Source: Shewanella cutis (GTDB taxonomy: Bacteria > Pseudomonadota > Gammaproteobacteria > Enterobacterales > Shewanellaceae). From it: a stretch of 64,000 bases of DNA. The position numbers and the translations under genes are program-made. This document shows positions 17,519-31,400 of this stretch, piece by piece. The number at the start of each line of letters is the position of its first letter. The first letter of the stretch is position 1. The notes below the pieces were generated by a model. That model was not told the origin of the DNA and did no database searches. It was given only the letters and a program-made list of their open reading frames with translations. The DNA lies in contig NZ_JACSDI010000009.1 in NCBI RefSeq assembly GCF_022410515.1, positions 62,001 through 126,000 on the forward strand. Direction: 5' to 3'.

Positions 17519-18836
17519 TCGTCAACTTAACCATCGTTCTTTGCCAGAACACGAGTTCACTCAAGCCATTGAAGCTCCTGCAGAAAAACGCATCATCAAA
17601 CAAATCACCTACTTTATTGCCGGTTCAGTGTTCATTATGTTTGTGTGGTCACTGTTCACTAATATTGAAGAAATTGCCAAAGCGAAAGGTCAAGTTATCC
17701 CCCTTGGACATCAACAAGTGATTCAGAGTTTTTCAGGGGGAACCTTAGCTTCTATCTTGGTCTCTGAGGGAGATTTAGTGAAAAAAGGCGATGTGCTCGC
17801 CAACTTTATCGCCATCGATAGCCAAGCTGCCGCTGAAGAACTGGAAAGTAAACAAGCTAATCTGGTGCTCAAAATTGAGCGTTACAGTGCTTTTATCGAA
17901 TCCAGAGAGGCCAACTTTGCTAGCTACCTTGAAAGTCATCCCAATCTTGTGAAAGGGCATATTAGTGATCTCGAACGGATGAATAACGAAAAACAAGCCA
18001 TCATTCAATCTTCCCTCGCGGAAATCGCGAAATCGAAAGCCGAGTTGGCAAGTCTTGATCAAGAAATTCCACCACTGAAACATCAAATCAATTCAGCCCA
18101 ACAAACCATCAATATGATGGAGTCGATCAAAGAATCGCAGGCAGTCTCTAAGCTCACTATGCTGGAATCGCAACAAAAATTGGACTCCTACATACGTGAA
18201 CTAAAAAGTATGGAAGGTAAACAACAAGTATTGGCACGGGATATTGAAAATCTTCAACGGCAGTTGGAGCAAAAACAAGCCACATTGCTAAAAGAGGTTG
18301 GTGAAGCTCGCACAGATGCAGAAGCTGAATTATTAGGGATTACCGCACGTTTAAAATCCTCCGATTCGCAGGTGCAACAAAACACCATCACCTCCCCTGT
18401 TGATGGCATTATTCAGTCCATTCCAAACACCTCATCAGGGAGTGTGATTCAACCTGGAGGCACAGTTGCGGTGATTGTTCCCACCACGCCAACAGCCCTA
18501 CTTGAGGCCAAACTCTCCCCTCGGGACATTGGCTTTGTCAGTGTGGGACAAAAAGCGCGTATAAAAATTGATGCCTTTGATTACAGTCGCTATGGGGCAC
18601 TTGATGGTATCGTCAAACGCATCTCCCCAAGCACTGATGCTGATGAAAAAGGAGGCGTCTTTTATAAAGTACAAATCTCGATTGATAAGCCCTACTTTGG
18701 CGATCAACCCGATAAGCTGGAACTGATCCCCGGCATGACTGGCGAAGCGGATATTGTCACAGGGGATAAAACCGTCTTCCAATACCTGTGGAAACCCGTA
18801 TTTACCAATGTGACTGAAGCCTTTGGTGAACGCTAG
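17511..18836 (+). CDS. HlyD-family membrane fusion protein of the type I system
   Basis: A 441-residue periplasmic adaptor linking the ABC pair to an outer-membrane channel. One N-terminal transmembrane helix (ITYFIAGSVFIMFVWSLF) is followed by the first lipoyl half (GQVIPLGHQQVIQSFSGG), a long coiled-coil hairpin (residues ~105-265), the second lipoyl half and beta-barrel (NTITSPVDGIIQSI) and a C-terminal FGER. The length and order fit HlyD/LapC. I chose the ATG at 17511: it overlaps the previous stop (ATGAATGA) and has GGAG 10 bases upstream. An alternative in-frame ATG lies at 17472. The outer-membrane partner is not encoded nearby and is presumably TolC-like elsewhere. Confidence 0.9.
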   Translation: MNDRQLNHRSLPEHEFTQAIEAPAEKRIIKQITYFIAGSVFIMFVWSLFTNIEEIAKAKGQVIPLGHQQVIQSFSGGTLASILVSEGDLVKKGDVLANFIAIDSQAAAEELESKQANLVLKIERYSAFIESREANFASYLESHPNLVKGHISDLERMNNEKQAIIQSSLAEIAKSKAELASLDQEIPPLKHQINSAQQTINMMESIKESQAVSKLTMLESQQKLDSYIRELKSMEGKQQVLARDIENLQRQLEQKQATLLKEVGEARTDAEAELLGITARLKSSDSQVQQNTITSPVDGIIQSIPNTSSGSVIQPGGTVAVIVPTTPTALLEAKLSPRDIGFVSVGQKARIKIDAFDYSRYGALDGIVKRISPSTDADEKGGVFYKVQISIDKPYFGDQPDKLELIPGMTGEADIVTGDKTVFQYLWKPVFTNVTEAFGER

Positions 18837-18848
18837 GGAGCACGAACT

Positions 18849-19436
18849 ATGAGCCAAAAAAAACCATTAACGCTCTCAACCGCAAAACGTAAAAGTCGCA
18901 TTTCAGCAAAACTCGCCAAAAAGTCTGAAATTGCCGCTAAAAAACTCGATAAAGATGTCGCCAAGCTCAAGGTAAAGGAATTTAGACAGGGTGAAGTCCA
19001 AAGCACTGCAAGCCCAGATATTGTGGCAAGCAAGTCTTGGCGCTTACCCTCGCACACAGCAACGCAGCTTGTTAATACCGAAGAATCGACAGAGCAAAAG
19101 CCTGATTCGCAATCCGCTACCGTAGACATTGATAACCGCCATGTACATGTAACAGCCCAGTCAGCTAGCTCTAGCACAGACTCGGAAAAAACCTTGTCAG
19201 AGATGCCACAGCAAGCGGATGAAACGCAAACCCAAAATGCCCCTAAGTTCCAAGATTATGGTTCGAGTGAATCAACCCATTTAGGGCAAGGTCCACACTT
19301 TGACGACACACAATTGCCCCTTGTTACCCTCAGCCAACTCCCTGAAATTGGACACGTTAAGCAGCAGATTGAACCGGCAGTATTAACGGTATCAATGGCA
19401 AGAACCACATTAATTCAAATTGTGCGCCCCCCAATC
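18849..19436 (+). other. Adhesin N-terminal segment, basic helix plus polar linker
   Basis: Residues 1-196. The first ~50 residues are rich in Lys/Arg/Ala/Leu with heptad-like spacing (AKRKSRISAKLAKKSEIAAKKL). The rest is Ser/Thr/Gln/Glu-rich. In SiiE and LapA this end controls retention on the cell surface; here that is inferred from position only. Confidence 0.55.
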
Positions 19437-22400
19437 ATTAGCACTGAACAGCGCACCCCACTCAGCATTGACGAACAAGCCACTCATCAATCTATTAAAG
19501 AAGATGCCCCAGTCGCGAGCATCTCTGGCAAACTGCACGCCCATGGGGGAACAGTAACCCCACTCCAATGGACGGTCGCAGAACATCAAGGTCAATTTGG
19601 TCGCCTTGATATCGATCCAACAACGGGCGAATGGCATTACCAACTCGATAACAATGCACTTAACACTGATGCATTAGCCGAAGGTGAGCATCAAACCGAA
19701 CAATTTACGATTACCGTCAGCAGCCCCAATGGCGAACAAGTAAACACTGCCATCATCATCGATGTCGAAGGCAGTAACGATCTGCCCCATATTTTAGGAT
19801 CTCACCTCGCCAGCATTAATGCGGCGGACTCCTTGCCTGCTGTTACAGGGCAGCTTCACAGTATCGATCCAGATCATAACGATGCTGCTTCTTGGGCAGT
19901 GCTTGATGGACAAGGTCAATATGGCCAACTGAGCATCAATCCACTCACGGGCCAATGGCAATACCAACTGAACACCCATGCAACCGCCACGCTTGCTCTA
20001 GTCTCTGGCCAACAGGTGACGGAAACCTTTACCGTCACCGCAACAGATCAATCAGGCCATCCTGTTAGCCAACAAGTCAGCATTCAAGTGAATGGGGCTG
20101 ATAATACCGCCATCATTCAAGGTGATATGACTGGTTTAGTGACGGAAGATACTCAGGCTCTCAATGGCCAATTAACGGTATCAGGTCAATTAAGCATCCA
20201 AGATCCAGATAGGGATCAAGCCCATTTTTCGGCAGATTCATTACAAGGACAATTTGGCTATCTTACGATCGATGTAAACGGCCATTGGATCTACAGCGCC
20301 GATAACTCACTGGCCACCGTTCAAAGCCTTAAATCGGGTGAGCATCTTACTGATACTTTTACCATCCACAGCGCCGATGGTACCGCGCAAAACATCACAG
20401 TCACCATTAACGGAACCGATGATAAGGCCGAAATTTCAGGCACAACCTCAGCCTCACTCACTGAAGATAGTGACACATATCAAGGCATGCTTAGGGCCGA
20501 TGGCAACCTTACCATCACAGATAACGACCACGGACCACACTTATTTACAGCTACAGAGCAATATGGTCAGTTTGGTACCCTCATCATTGATGAATTCGGC
20601 CACTGGACCTACACCGCAGATAACTCGCAGACGGCAATTCAAGCACTCAAAACCGGAGAATCCATCACTGATACCCTTGTGGTACAAACCCAAGATGGCA
20701 CACGGCAAACCATCTCAATCACCATTCATGGTACCGATGATCACTCTGTGATTATGGGCACATCAGTAATGAGGGTGTTTGAAGACAAACGCCTTTCTCA
20801 AGGACTACTCCATACAGACGGTCAACTCTGGGTAAGCAATCCCGATACAGGGCGAGCAGGATTTGCAGCCGAACAGCTCCAAGGTCAATTCGGCATATTA
20901 TCCATCAACACCCATGGCCATTGGACCTACACAGCAGACAACAACAATCCCAGCATACAAGCTCTCAAGCATGGTGAATCTTTAACTGAAACCCTGTTTG
21001 TACAGGCATTGGATGGAACAAGCCAAAAGATCGCCATTCTGATCAAAGGTGCTGATGATAAAGCGATTATCGGTGGAACCGCCACCGCAACACTTATCGA
21101 GGATCAGTCTGCCCAGCATGGGCAATTACAGGCGCATGGCGCACTCACCATTACCGACCCCGATGCTGACCAAGCCCAGTTCACGGCACTAACCGATGTC
21201 ACAGGCAGTGCAGGCTACGGACATTTCAGCATAGACGCTACCGGTAACTGGACCTACACAGTAGATAACACACTAACAGCTATTCAGCAGCTCAATACCG
21301 GTGATCGCCTCACTGATAGCCTAACAATATCGAGTGCAGACGGCACAAACCACACACTAACAGTGACAATAACGGGCAGCAACGATGCACCAGTAGTGGC
21401 TCACAGTTTGGTCACAACGACTGCGACGGAAGATACTGCCTTCAGATTCAGCATTCCTGCGGGCACCTTTGCCGATATAGATACCGGCGATACATTGATC
21501 TTGAGCACTGGCAGCTTGCCAGCGTGGCTGCACTTCGATGCGGCTACCGGCACCTTCAGTGGCACACCAGCCAACGGTGATGTCGGCACTCAGCACATAA
21601 CGGTCACCGCGACTGACGGCAGCGGCGCCCAAGTCAGCACCACGTTTGCGCTGAATGTTGCCAATACCAACGACGCACCGACGCTGAATGCGATTGCCTC
21701 GGTGCGCGTGACCGAAGACAGCGCACAGGCTACGGGTCAGTTCACCGCCACCGATCCGGACACCGGCGACACGCTCACCTACAGCATTGCGCAGCCGGTG
21801 AACGGCCTTACCGTCAATTCCGATGGCAGCTGGAGTTTTGAGCCTGCTCATGCGAGCTACCAGCACCTGACTGCAGGCCAGACCCAGGTCCTGACCATCC
21901 CCGTGACGGTCACCGACAGCGCCGGTGCGACTAGCACGCAAGACCTCGTGATCAAGGTCAATGGCACGAACGATGGCGCGGTGATTGCCGGCACTGATGT
22001 AGGTGCCGTAACGGAAGACCAGGCCGCGGGCGGCAGCCACTACCTGCAAGCCACCGGCACGCTCAGCGTCACCGATGTGGATGCGGGCGAAGCCGTGTTT
22101 CAGGCGGGCACATCCACCGGCCAATTCGGTGAGTTGGTGCTGCACAGTGACGGCCAGTGGATGTACCAGGCTGACAATGCCAACCCGGCCGTGCAGGCAC
22201 TCAAAGCCGGTGAGCAGGCGACCGAGAGCTTCACCGTCACGTCCAAGGACGGCACAGCGCACAGTATCGTCATCACGATTACCGGTACCAACGATGCCCC
22301 CGCAGTGGCGCATGCTCTGACCACTACAACGGCCACCGAAGATGCCGCCTTCAGCTTCGGCATTCCTGCGGGCACTTTCGCCGATATCGACACAGGCGAC

Positions 22401-25400
22401 ACGCTGACGCTCACCAGTGGCAGTTTGCCCGCCTGGTTGAACTTTGATGCGGCCACCGGCACGTTCTCGGGCACACCCACCAATGGCGATGTCGGCACAC
22501 AGCACATCACAGTTACCGCGACTGACGGCAGCGGCGCTTGGGTCAGCAGTACCTTCGACCTAGTGGTGAGCAACACCAACGACGCGCCCACGCTAAATCC
22601 AATCGCCTCGGTGCGCGTCACCGAAGACAGCGCTCAGGCCACCGGTCACTTCACTGCCACCGATCCAGACTCGGGCGACAGTCTCACGTACAGCATTGCG
22701 CAGCCGGTCGACGGCCTCACTGTCCATGCCGATGGCAGCTGGAGTTTTGATCCTGCTCATGCCAGCTATCAGCAGCTGCGCGCCGGCCAGACCCAAACCC
22801 TGACCATCCCGGTCACCGTGACCGACGCTGCCGGCGCCACCAGCACCCAAGACCTCGTCATCAAGATCAATGGCAGCAACGACGGAGCAGTGATTGCCGG
22901 CACCGACGTGGGCACACTGACCGAAGATCGCGTCAGCGGTGGCGGTCGCCAGCTACAGGCCGCCGGCACGCTGACAGTGGCGGATGCAGACGCGGGAGAA
23001 GCGGTGTTTCAGGCTGGCACATCCACTGGTCACTACGGCAACTTGCTATTTCACAGTGACGGCCAGTGGATGTATCAGGCCGATAACACGCAAGGCGCGA
23101 TCCAGCAGCTCAAGGCGGGCCAGCAGGCCACCGAGCGCTTCACCGTGCACAGTGCCGACGGTACCGCGCATACGATTACCATCACGATCACGGGTTCCAA
23201 TGACGCGCCGGTAATCGCCGCGCAAGCACAAAGCGTGACAGAGGATGGCGCATTACTCAGTGGCAAAATGATTGCCACTGATATTGATAGCGGTGACACA
23301 CAAACTTTCAGCATCGCCAATGCCGTTGACGGCTTCACGCTGAATGCTGATGGCAGTTACAGCTTCGATCCGGGCGATGCTGCGTACCAGCACCTGGCTG
23401 CTGGCCTGACGCAGGATCTTTTGATTCCGATCACGGTCACTGACAGCGCTGGCGCCAGCAGCACGCAGAGCCTGCAAATCACCGTGACGGGCGCCAATGA
23501 TGGTCCGTCGGTTGTTGCGGCTGACGCTGCTCACGCCGCAGATCTGTCTGGCACGCTTGAGGACACGCCGCACACCTACACCCAGGCCGATCTGCTGCGC
23601 CTGGTCGGTGCCACCGACCTGGACGGGGACTCGCTCGACATCCGTGCTGTCGCGGTCGACGCCACTTACGGGGCATTTTCCAAGCAGGCCAACGGCGACT
23701 GGCTGTTCACGCCGGCGGCCAATGCGCACCACGATGACATCCCGCTGACGCTTACCGTCAGTGACGGTCATGCCACCGTCACGGCTTATGCACGACTGGA
23801 TATCTCGCCAGTCACGGACGTGGCAACCCCGACGCTGTCGGTGCAGGCTGAGCAGCATGTCATCCAGTTTGGTGACACGGGCGCGCCTGCCATCTACACC
23901 GTAGGCGGTATCCAGCACGCCGGCGACCTGCACGACTTTGCCATCGAGATGACGGTGGTGGGCGGCTCCCAGGTTGCCGTGCAAGGACACAACGGTCCGA
24001 CCCTGGTCAGCTATGCGATACCCGGCGACCTCAATGCCATGTACATCTGGCGTCCCGAGAATCTGCAATTCCATATTGGCGGGCAAAACTACGACACCGG
24101 CGTTGACATCAGCCACGACACCGGCAGCCATCGTTACGGCTTTGTCTGGAACGGTGCCGCCGGCACCTTTGATGTGCTGCGTGACGGACAGGTTCTCAAG
24201 CATCTGGACAATCTTCCCAAGGGCGCGTCGCTGACCGGTGGTGGCGTGATGGCCTTTGGTAATGACCAGGACAGTCTGGGGGGCGGCTTCCAGGCTGGTG
24301 ATGCCTGGCATGGCCAGCTGTTCAGCACCACCATGGCCACGGGTGGCGTAACGGCCGCCGAAATGACCCAGCATGCCTTGCGGGATCTGGCCACGGGTAG
24401 CGATCTGATTCTGGATGTGCAGGCGCAAGGTCCGCGGGTAGTGGATATGACCGGTCACCACACCATGGCGACCTCCGGGCCGGTGACGACGCCCACGACC
24501 CAGGTCGACACCCGTATTGCCAATCCCAATCCGGGGGCCTTGCTGCATTTGCAGCCGCAATTCGGCCCGCCACAGGATGCCGACGACAAAGTGACGGCAG
24601 CGGTCTTGAAGGGCTTCGTGGCCGGCACCGAGCTCAGCGACGGTCATGGTCACCAGCATACGGTCAGCGGGCCGGATGACCGGGTTGATATCACCCATTG
24701 GGATCAAACCGGGCTGACGGCGCAGTTGCCCATGGGCTCTCATGTGGGCGCCCTGCTGGTGCTGGAAGTCACCACAACCGGCCCCGGTGGCAACATCGCG
24801 ACATCCAGTTCGGCTGTACAGGCGGTGAGCCTGAACTCGCCAGCCGACTCGACCGTCACCACTGACGTCACCATACAACTCGATATAGCGCCTACCGACA
24901 GTCCTGCTCTCATTGCCGGTCAGGACACCGGCAGCGTCACCGAGGACGTTGGCGTCACGCCAGCCGACAAGCTCGAGGCGCGCGGTACGCTGACCATCCA
25001 GGATCACGATCCTGGTCAGGCTGTGTTCGTCCCACAGACCGATACGCTCACTCAATACGGTCGCTTCAGCATCGACGAGCAGGGGCATTGGGTTTATCAG
25101 GCTTTCAATAGCCATTCGGACATCCAGGCGCTGTCCAGCGGTTCGACGCTGACGGACCTGCTGCAGGTAAGAAGTCCCGATGGTTCACAGCACACCATTA
25201 CTGTCACGATTAACGGCAGCAACGATGCCCCGGTACTGACTGCGCAAGCCCAGGCCATCACCGAGGACGGCAGCCAGCTCACTGGCCAGATGGTCGCCAC
25301 TGATGTGGACACCGGCGACACGCGCACCTTTAGCCTCGCCAACGCTGTGGATGGCTTCACGCTGAACACTGACGGCAGCTATAGCTTTGATCCGAGTCAT

Positions 25401-28400
25401 GCCAGCTACCAGCACCTGGCGGCGGGGCAGACTCAGGATGTGGTCATTCCGATTACCGTCACTGACAGCTCCGGTACGGCCAGCACGCAGAACCTCACGG
25501 TTACGGTCACGGGCACGAACGATGCCGCCGTCATTACCGGTACGGACGCCGGCGTGGTGGCAGAAGACGGGGCGCTGCGCGCCAGCGGTCAACTGCTGGT
25601 CAGTGACGTCGATGACGGGCAAGCCAGCTTCAACGCTCAGGCACGCGTGCCTGGCCACTACGGCGTTTTCAGCCTGGCGGCCGATGGCACTTGGACTTAC
25701 GACCTGAACAACAGCGACACCGATGTTCAGGCTCTCACCAAAGGCCAAAGCCTGAGCGACAGCATGGTCGCAAAAAGCGTGGATGGCAGCAGCCACACCA
25801 TCACGGTCAGCATTCAGGGTCGCGACGATGGCGCCGTGATCGCCGGCGTGGATACCGGCCGCGTTACCGAGGACCAGAACGTCATTGCCGGCCAGCTGCA
25901 AACCAGCGGACAACTGACCCTGAACGATGCGGACGCCGGCCATCACCAGTTCACCGCCATGAGCCACGTTGCGGGCCACTACGGCAGTTTCAGCATTGAT
26001 GCCAACGGCGCCTGGACCTACACAGCCGACAACAGCCAGGACGCGGTGCAGCAGCTGGGTCGCAATGACAGCCTGGTCGAACGCTTCCACGTCACCAGCG
26101 ACGATGGCACCCAACACACCGTGCTCGTGACACTGCAGGGCAGCAACGACACGCCGGTCATCCAGGCCCAGACCCGTTCGGTCACCGAAGATGGCGCCAT
26201 GCTCACCGGTCAGATGCGCGCCAGCGACACTGACATTCACGATCGCCTGCAATTCAGTACCACCGCCCACATCGCCGGCTTCACCTTGGCATCTGATGGC
26301 AGCTACAGCTTCGATCCGAAGGCTTCGGCCTATCAGAACCTGGGGGCCGGGGTAGCAGAGACCCTGTACATCCCCGTCACGGTGCGTGATCAGTTCGGCG
26401 CGCAGCACACCCGTGACCTGCTGATCACCGTCACCGGTACCAACGACGGCGCCATCATTCAGGGCAAGGACCACGGCGACGTGGTCGAGGACCTGAACCC
26501 GGTCAACGGCCAGCTGCGTGCCCAGGGCCATCTGGGCGTCACCGACGTCGACGCATCCCAATCGGCTTTCGTCGTACAAACCGACGTGGTCGGGCACTTC
26601 GGCCGCTTTAGCATCGACGCAGACGGCGCGTGGACCTACGCGGTCGACAACAGCAGCGACCGCGTGCAAGCCCTGCGCGAGGGCGCACAAGCGGTCGAGC
26701 ACTTCGTCGTTCACAGCCTGGACGGCACCTCGCACGCCGTGCGTGTCATTGTGCACGGCAGCAACGATGCCCCGGTGGTTACATCCACCGCGCAAACGGC
26801 CATCGAAGATGGCGCGTTGCTGCACGGTCAACTGCGCGTCACGGACCGCGACCGTGGCGACAAAGCACACTTCCAGCTCGACCACCCCGTGGCCGGCTTC
26901 ACGCTGGACAGCGATGGTAGCTACCGCTTCGACCCCAGCGACTCGGCCCACCAGGATCTGCGCCAAGGCCAGGTCATGCACCTAGACATCCCCGTCACGG
27001 TCACCGACGACGCCGGCGCCGTGGTGCACCACACCATCTCCATCACACTGACGGGGCGCAACGACGCCGCTGTGATCTCGGGCGCGGACCGGGCCGCCCT
27101 CACCGAAGACAGTGGCCTGCAGAACGGCTTGCTACAAGCCAGCGGCCAGCTCCAAGTCAGCGACATCGACGATGGCGAAGCCCACTTCACCGCGCAAAAT
27201 GCCGTAGCCGGCAGCCGTGGCCTGGGCCACTTCAGCATCAATGCGGCGGGTCAGTGGATTTACACAGTCGACAATACGCAAGCGGCAGTTCAGCAGCTCC
27301 AGAGCGGTGACAGCCTCACCGAGCGCTTCACGGTCTACAGCGCCGATGGCAGCGCACACACGGTGAGGGTGACCATTGCCGGCAGCAACGATGCTCCGGT
27401 ACTGACAGCTCAGACTCAAGCCGTCACCGAAGATGGCGCGAGGCTCAGCGGCCGAATGGTCGCCACCGATGTGGACGCGGGCGACACGCTCAGCTTCAGC
27501 CTGACCAATGCGGTCGATGGCTTCACGCTGAACGCCGACGGCAGCTACAGCTTCGATCCGGGCAATGCGGCTTATCAGCATCTGACGGCGGGACAAACGC
27601 AGGATGTGCTCATTCCGATCACTGTCACTGACAGCGTCGGAGCGAGCAGCACGCAGAACCTGACCATCACCGTCACGGGTAGCAATGATGGTGCTGTGAT
27701 CACGGGGCATGATTTCAGGGAGTTGCAAGAGGATGTCAGAGTCCAGCCGGGCAATCGGCTTGCCGTCGACGGCGTACTGACCATCACAGATCCCGATGCC
27801 GGCGAGGCTCACTTCATCGCACAAACCGATGTGCTGGGTTCTGGCGGGTTCGGGCATTTCAGCATCAATGCAGACGGCCAGTGGCACTACGAGGCTGATA
27901 ACAGTCAGAGCGCCATCCAGAGCCTGAGACCAGGCGATCCGCGTCTGATGGATACCTTGGTCGTGACCAGTGTGGATGGCACCACCCACACCCTGAGCGT
28001 CGCGATTCAGGGTATGGATGATGCCCCGGTACTGACCGCACAAACCCAAGCGGTTACCGAAGACGGCATGCTGCTCACCGGCCAGATGGTTGCGACCGAT
28101 GTGGACACGAGCGACACGCTGACCTTCAGCCTCGCTAACGCCGTGGACGGTTTCACGCTCAACGCCGACGGCAGCTATAGCTTTGATCCGTCCCACGCCA
28201 GCTACCAGCATCTGGCGGCGGGGCAGACGCAGGACCTCATCATCCCGATTACGGTGACCGATAGCGCGGGCGCCACCAGCACGCAAAATCTCACGATCAC
28301 GCTCACTGGCAGCAATGACGGCCCGCAGGTAACCCATGGCACGTCAGCTACGGCTGCCGACCTGGGCACCATCAACGAGGACACGCCGCGCGTGTTCAGC

Positions 28401-31400
28401 GAGGCCGATCTGCTGCGCCTGGTCGGCGCCAGCGATGTGGACGACGGGGCCCAGCTGCATATCGTGGCGGGTTCGCTGACCAGCGCGCATGGCACGTTCT
28501 CGGGCGATGCGGCGCACGGTTACACCTTCACCCCGGCGGCCAACTTCAGCGGCCAGGATGTGGACCTGCAGTTCAGCGTGACGGATGGCACGGTCAGCCG
28601 GGAAGCGCATGCCCAGCTCGACATCACGCCGGTGGCGGATGCACCGGACCGACTGGCGGGCAAGCCGCTGATCACCAACTTCGACAGTGCTGGCGGAACC
28701 GGAGGCTGGCGCACGAATGCAGGCGCGCAGATCCGCCTGGAAGGGAGCGATGCCGGGGGACAAGGCGTGGTTCTGATTCATGGCCAGAACACGGGCGTCC
28801 TGCACCAAGACCTCGACACCTTTGCCGGCCAGCGTCTGCAGGTGACTTTCGATTTGATGTTGGCCAATGGACGTCCCTTAAGCAATCTGGAGGTGGTGTG
28901 GGAAGGCAAGGTGATTGCCACGCTGGGTACATCTCATCAACTTCATGGGCGGTCTCACCACGTGCTTGATCTGGTCGCCTCCGGCCCAGGCTCGCGGCTG
29001 GAGTTCAGGCCCGCCGACAATGTCAACTACACCACCGGCGTCAAGCTCGACAATATCGGCCTGACCTTTGTCGACGTCCGCGCGGAACGTGAGGCCATCA
29101 GCAACCACGACGCACAGCTCCACCTCGGGAAGGAGTTCGTTCTCACGGATACCGACGGCAGCGAGAGTCTGCACTACCTGATCAAGGGCCTGCCGGTGGG
29201 CTTCACGCTGAGCGACGGCACGCACAGCGTCACGGTCGCGCAGGCCGATCAGGAGATCGACACCCGCGGCTGGCTGCAGGACGCGCTGCGGGTGCAGGCG
29301 CCGCAGGACTACGCGGGCGCGGTGGACATCCAGGTCACGGCCCGCAGCGAGGAGTCGGGCAACCAGCAGACCGCCGATGCGCCGCTGCTGCCGATGCGGC
29401 TGAACTTCGAGTCGGCCGATGTGCTGACGGTGGCCGAAGACACGCCAAAGACCTTCAGCGCCGGCAAGCTGCTGGCGCTGGCCGGTCTGGTGGCAGCACC
29501 CGGTCAGCCGTTGAGCCTCAGCGATGTGCAGGTGGATGCGGCCCTGGGCCACTTCAGCCACAACAGCGACGGCAGCTGGACCTTCACCCCGGCGGCCAAT
29601 GTGTCGGCCGATCAGGTGCCCCTCACCCTCACCGTCACCGGTGGCGCTCAGCCGATCACGGCCGCCCTGTCCCTGGTCATCACACCGGTGGCGGATGCGC
29701 CGGTCGGCGGGTTGAACTTCAACACCGATTTCGATCATCAGGCCGTGGGCTCGGACGGCTGGGGGTTTGTCGACGGCGCCGGCATGGGCTGGCACACCGA
29801 CTATGCCAAGGGCATCGAGGTGGGGCAGGACAAGCTCTACGGCGGCGCCAGCAGCAACCAGATCGTCGAACTCGTTGCTGGCGGCGGCAGCAACCTCTAT
29901 CGCGTCCTGCCCACCACGGCCGGCCAGGCCTTGCGCTTCGGCTTTGATCTCTCGGCCCGCGCGGGCAATACGGTCGCGGCACTGGAGGTGGTGTGGGAAG
30001 GCCAGGTGATCGACACCATCAAGCCGGGCAGCGCCTTCGGCCTGGTGCACCATGACTATGACCTGGTCGCCACCGGTGCCAACTCGCGCATCGAACTGCG
30101 CGCCACCGGTGGCGATGGCCACGCGATCATCGACAACATCGCGATCAGTCCGCCGCCGGTAGTGGGTCTGGTCAACCATGCGGTGTCTCTGGATCTCGGA
30201 CTGGCCTTCCAGCTCGTCGATACCGACGGCAGCGAGACCATCAGCTATCTGATCAAGGGCTTGCCGGTGGGCGCCATGCTCAGCGATGGCACCCACAGTG
30301 TCACCGTCGCGACCGCCGGGCAGGTGATCGATACCAAGGGCTGGCAGCTGGATACCCTGACCCTGCAGGCGCCCAGGGACTTCGAGGGCCAGCTCGATTT
30401 CAAGGTCAGCGCGATCGCCGAAGAGGCCGCCACGCACGAGACCGCGCTGTCGGCGGACCAGTCGGTACGCCTGACCTTCGAGCATCTTGAGACCGCAGAA
30501 GACACGCCGCGAACCTTCAGCGAAGCTGAATTGCTGCAATTGGCCGGACTCCGTTCGCCTGCCGGACAGACCTATGCGCTGAGCGATGTGCAGGTGGACC
30601 CGGCCTTCGGTCAGGTCACCCACAATGCCGATGGCAGCTGGACCTTCACGCCGGCGGCCAATGTCTCGGCCGATCAGGTGGCGCTGAATCTCACGGTGGC
30701 CGGTGGCGCCCAGTCGCAGCAGGTCGCCTTGCCGCTGCGGATCAGCGCTGTCGCCGACGCGCCGGTTTTGGCGGATGGCTTGAGCACGACCGATTTCAAT
30801 CATCAAACCGTGGGCTCGGACGGCTGGGCCTTTGTCGATGGCGCCGGCCTGGGCTGGCACACCAGTTACGGCAAGGGCATCGAGGTGGGGCAGGACAAGC
30901 TCTACGGCGGCGCCAGCAGCAACCAGATCGTCGAACTCATCGCCAACGGCGCTAGCAATATTTATCGGGACATCCCGAGCACCGCCGGTCAGCGTCTGCG
31001 CTTCGGCTTTGATCTATCGGCCCGCGTGGGCAGTTCGGCCGCGGCGCTGGAGGTGGTGTGGGAAGGCAAGGTGATCGACACCATCACGCCGGCCAGCGGC
31101 TATGCGATGGTGCACCATGACTACGATCTGGTTGCCACCGGCGCCAATTCGCGCCTGGAGCTGCGGGCCACCGGCTCGGGCGATGGCCGCTCGCTCATCG
31201 ACAACCTGCAGATCGGCCCGCCGCCGCAGCTGGCGCTGGTCAACCATGAGCTGCACCTGAAGCTGGACGACTATTTCCATCTTGTCGACCTCGATGGCAG
31301 CGAAAGCCTGAGCTACCTGATCAAGGGCCTGCCGGTCGGCTTCACCCTGGGCGATGGCACGCACAGCGTCACCGTGACGGCCGCCGATCAGGTGATCGAT

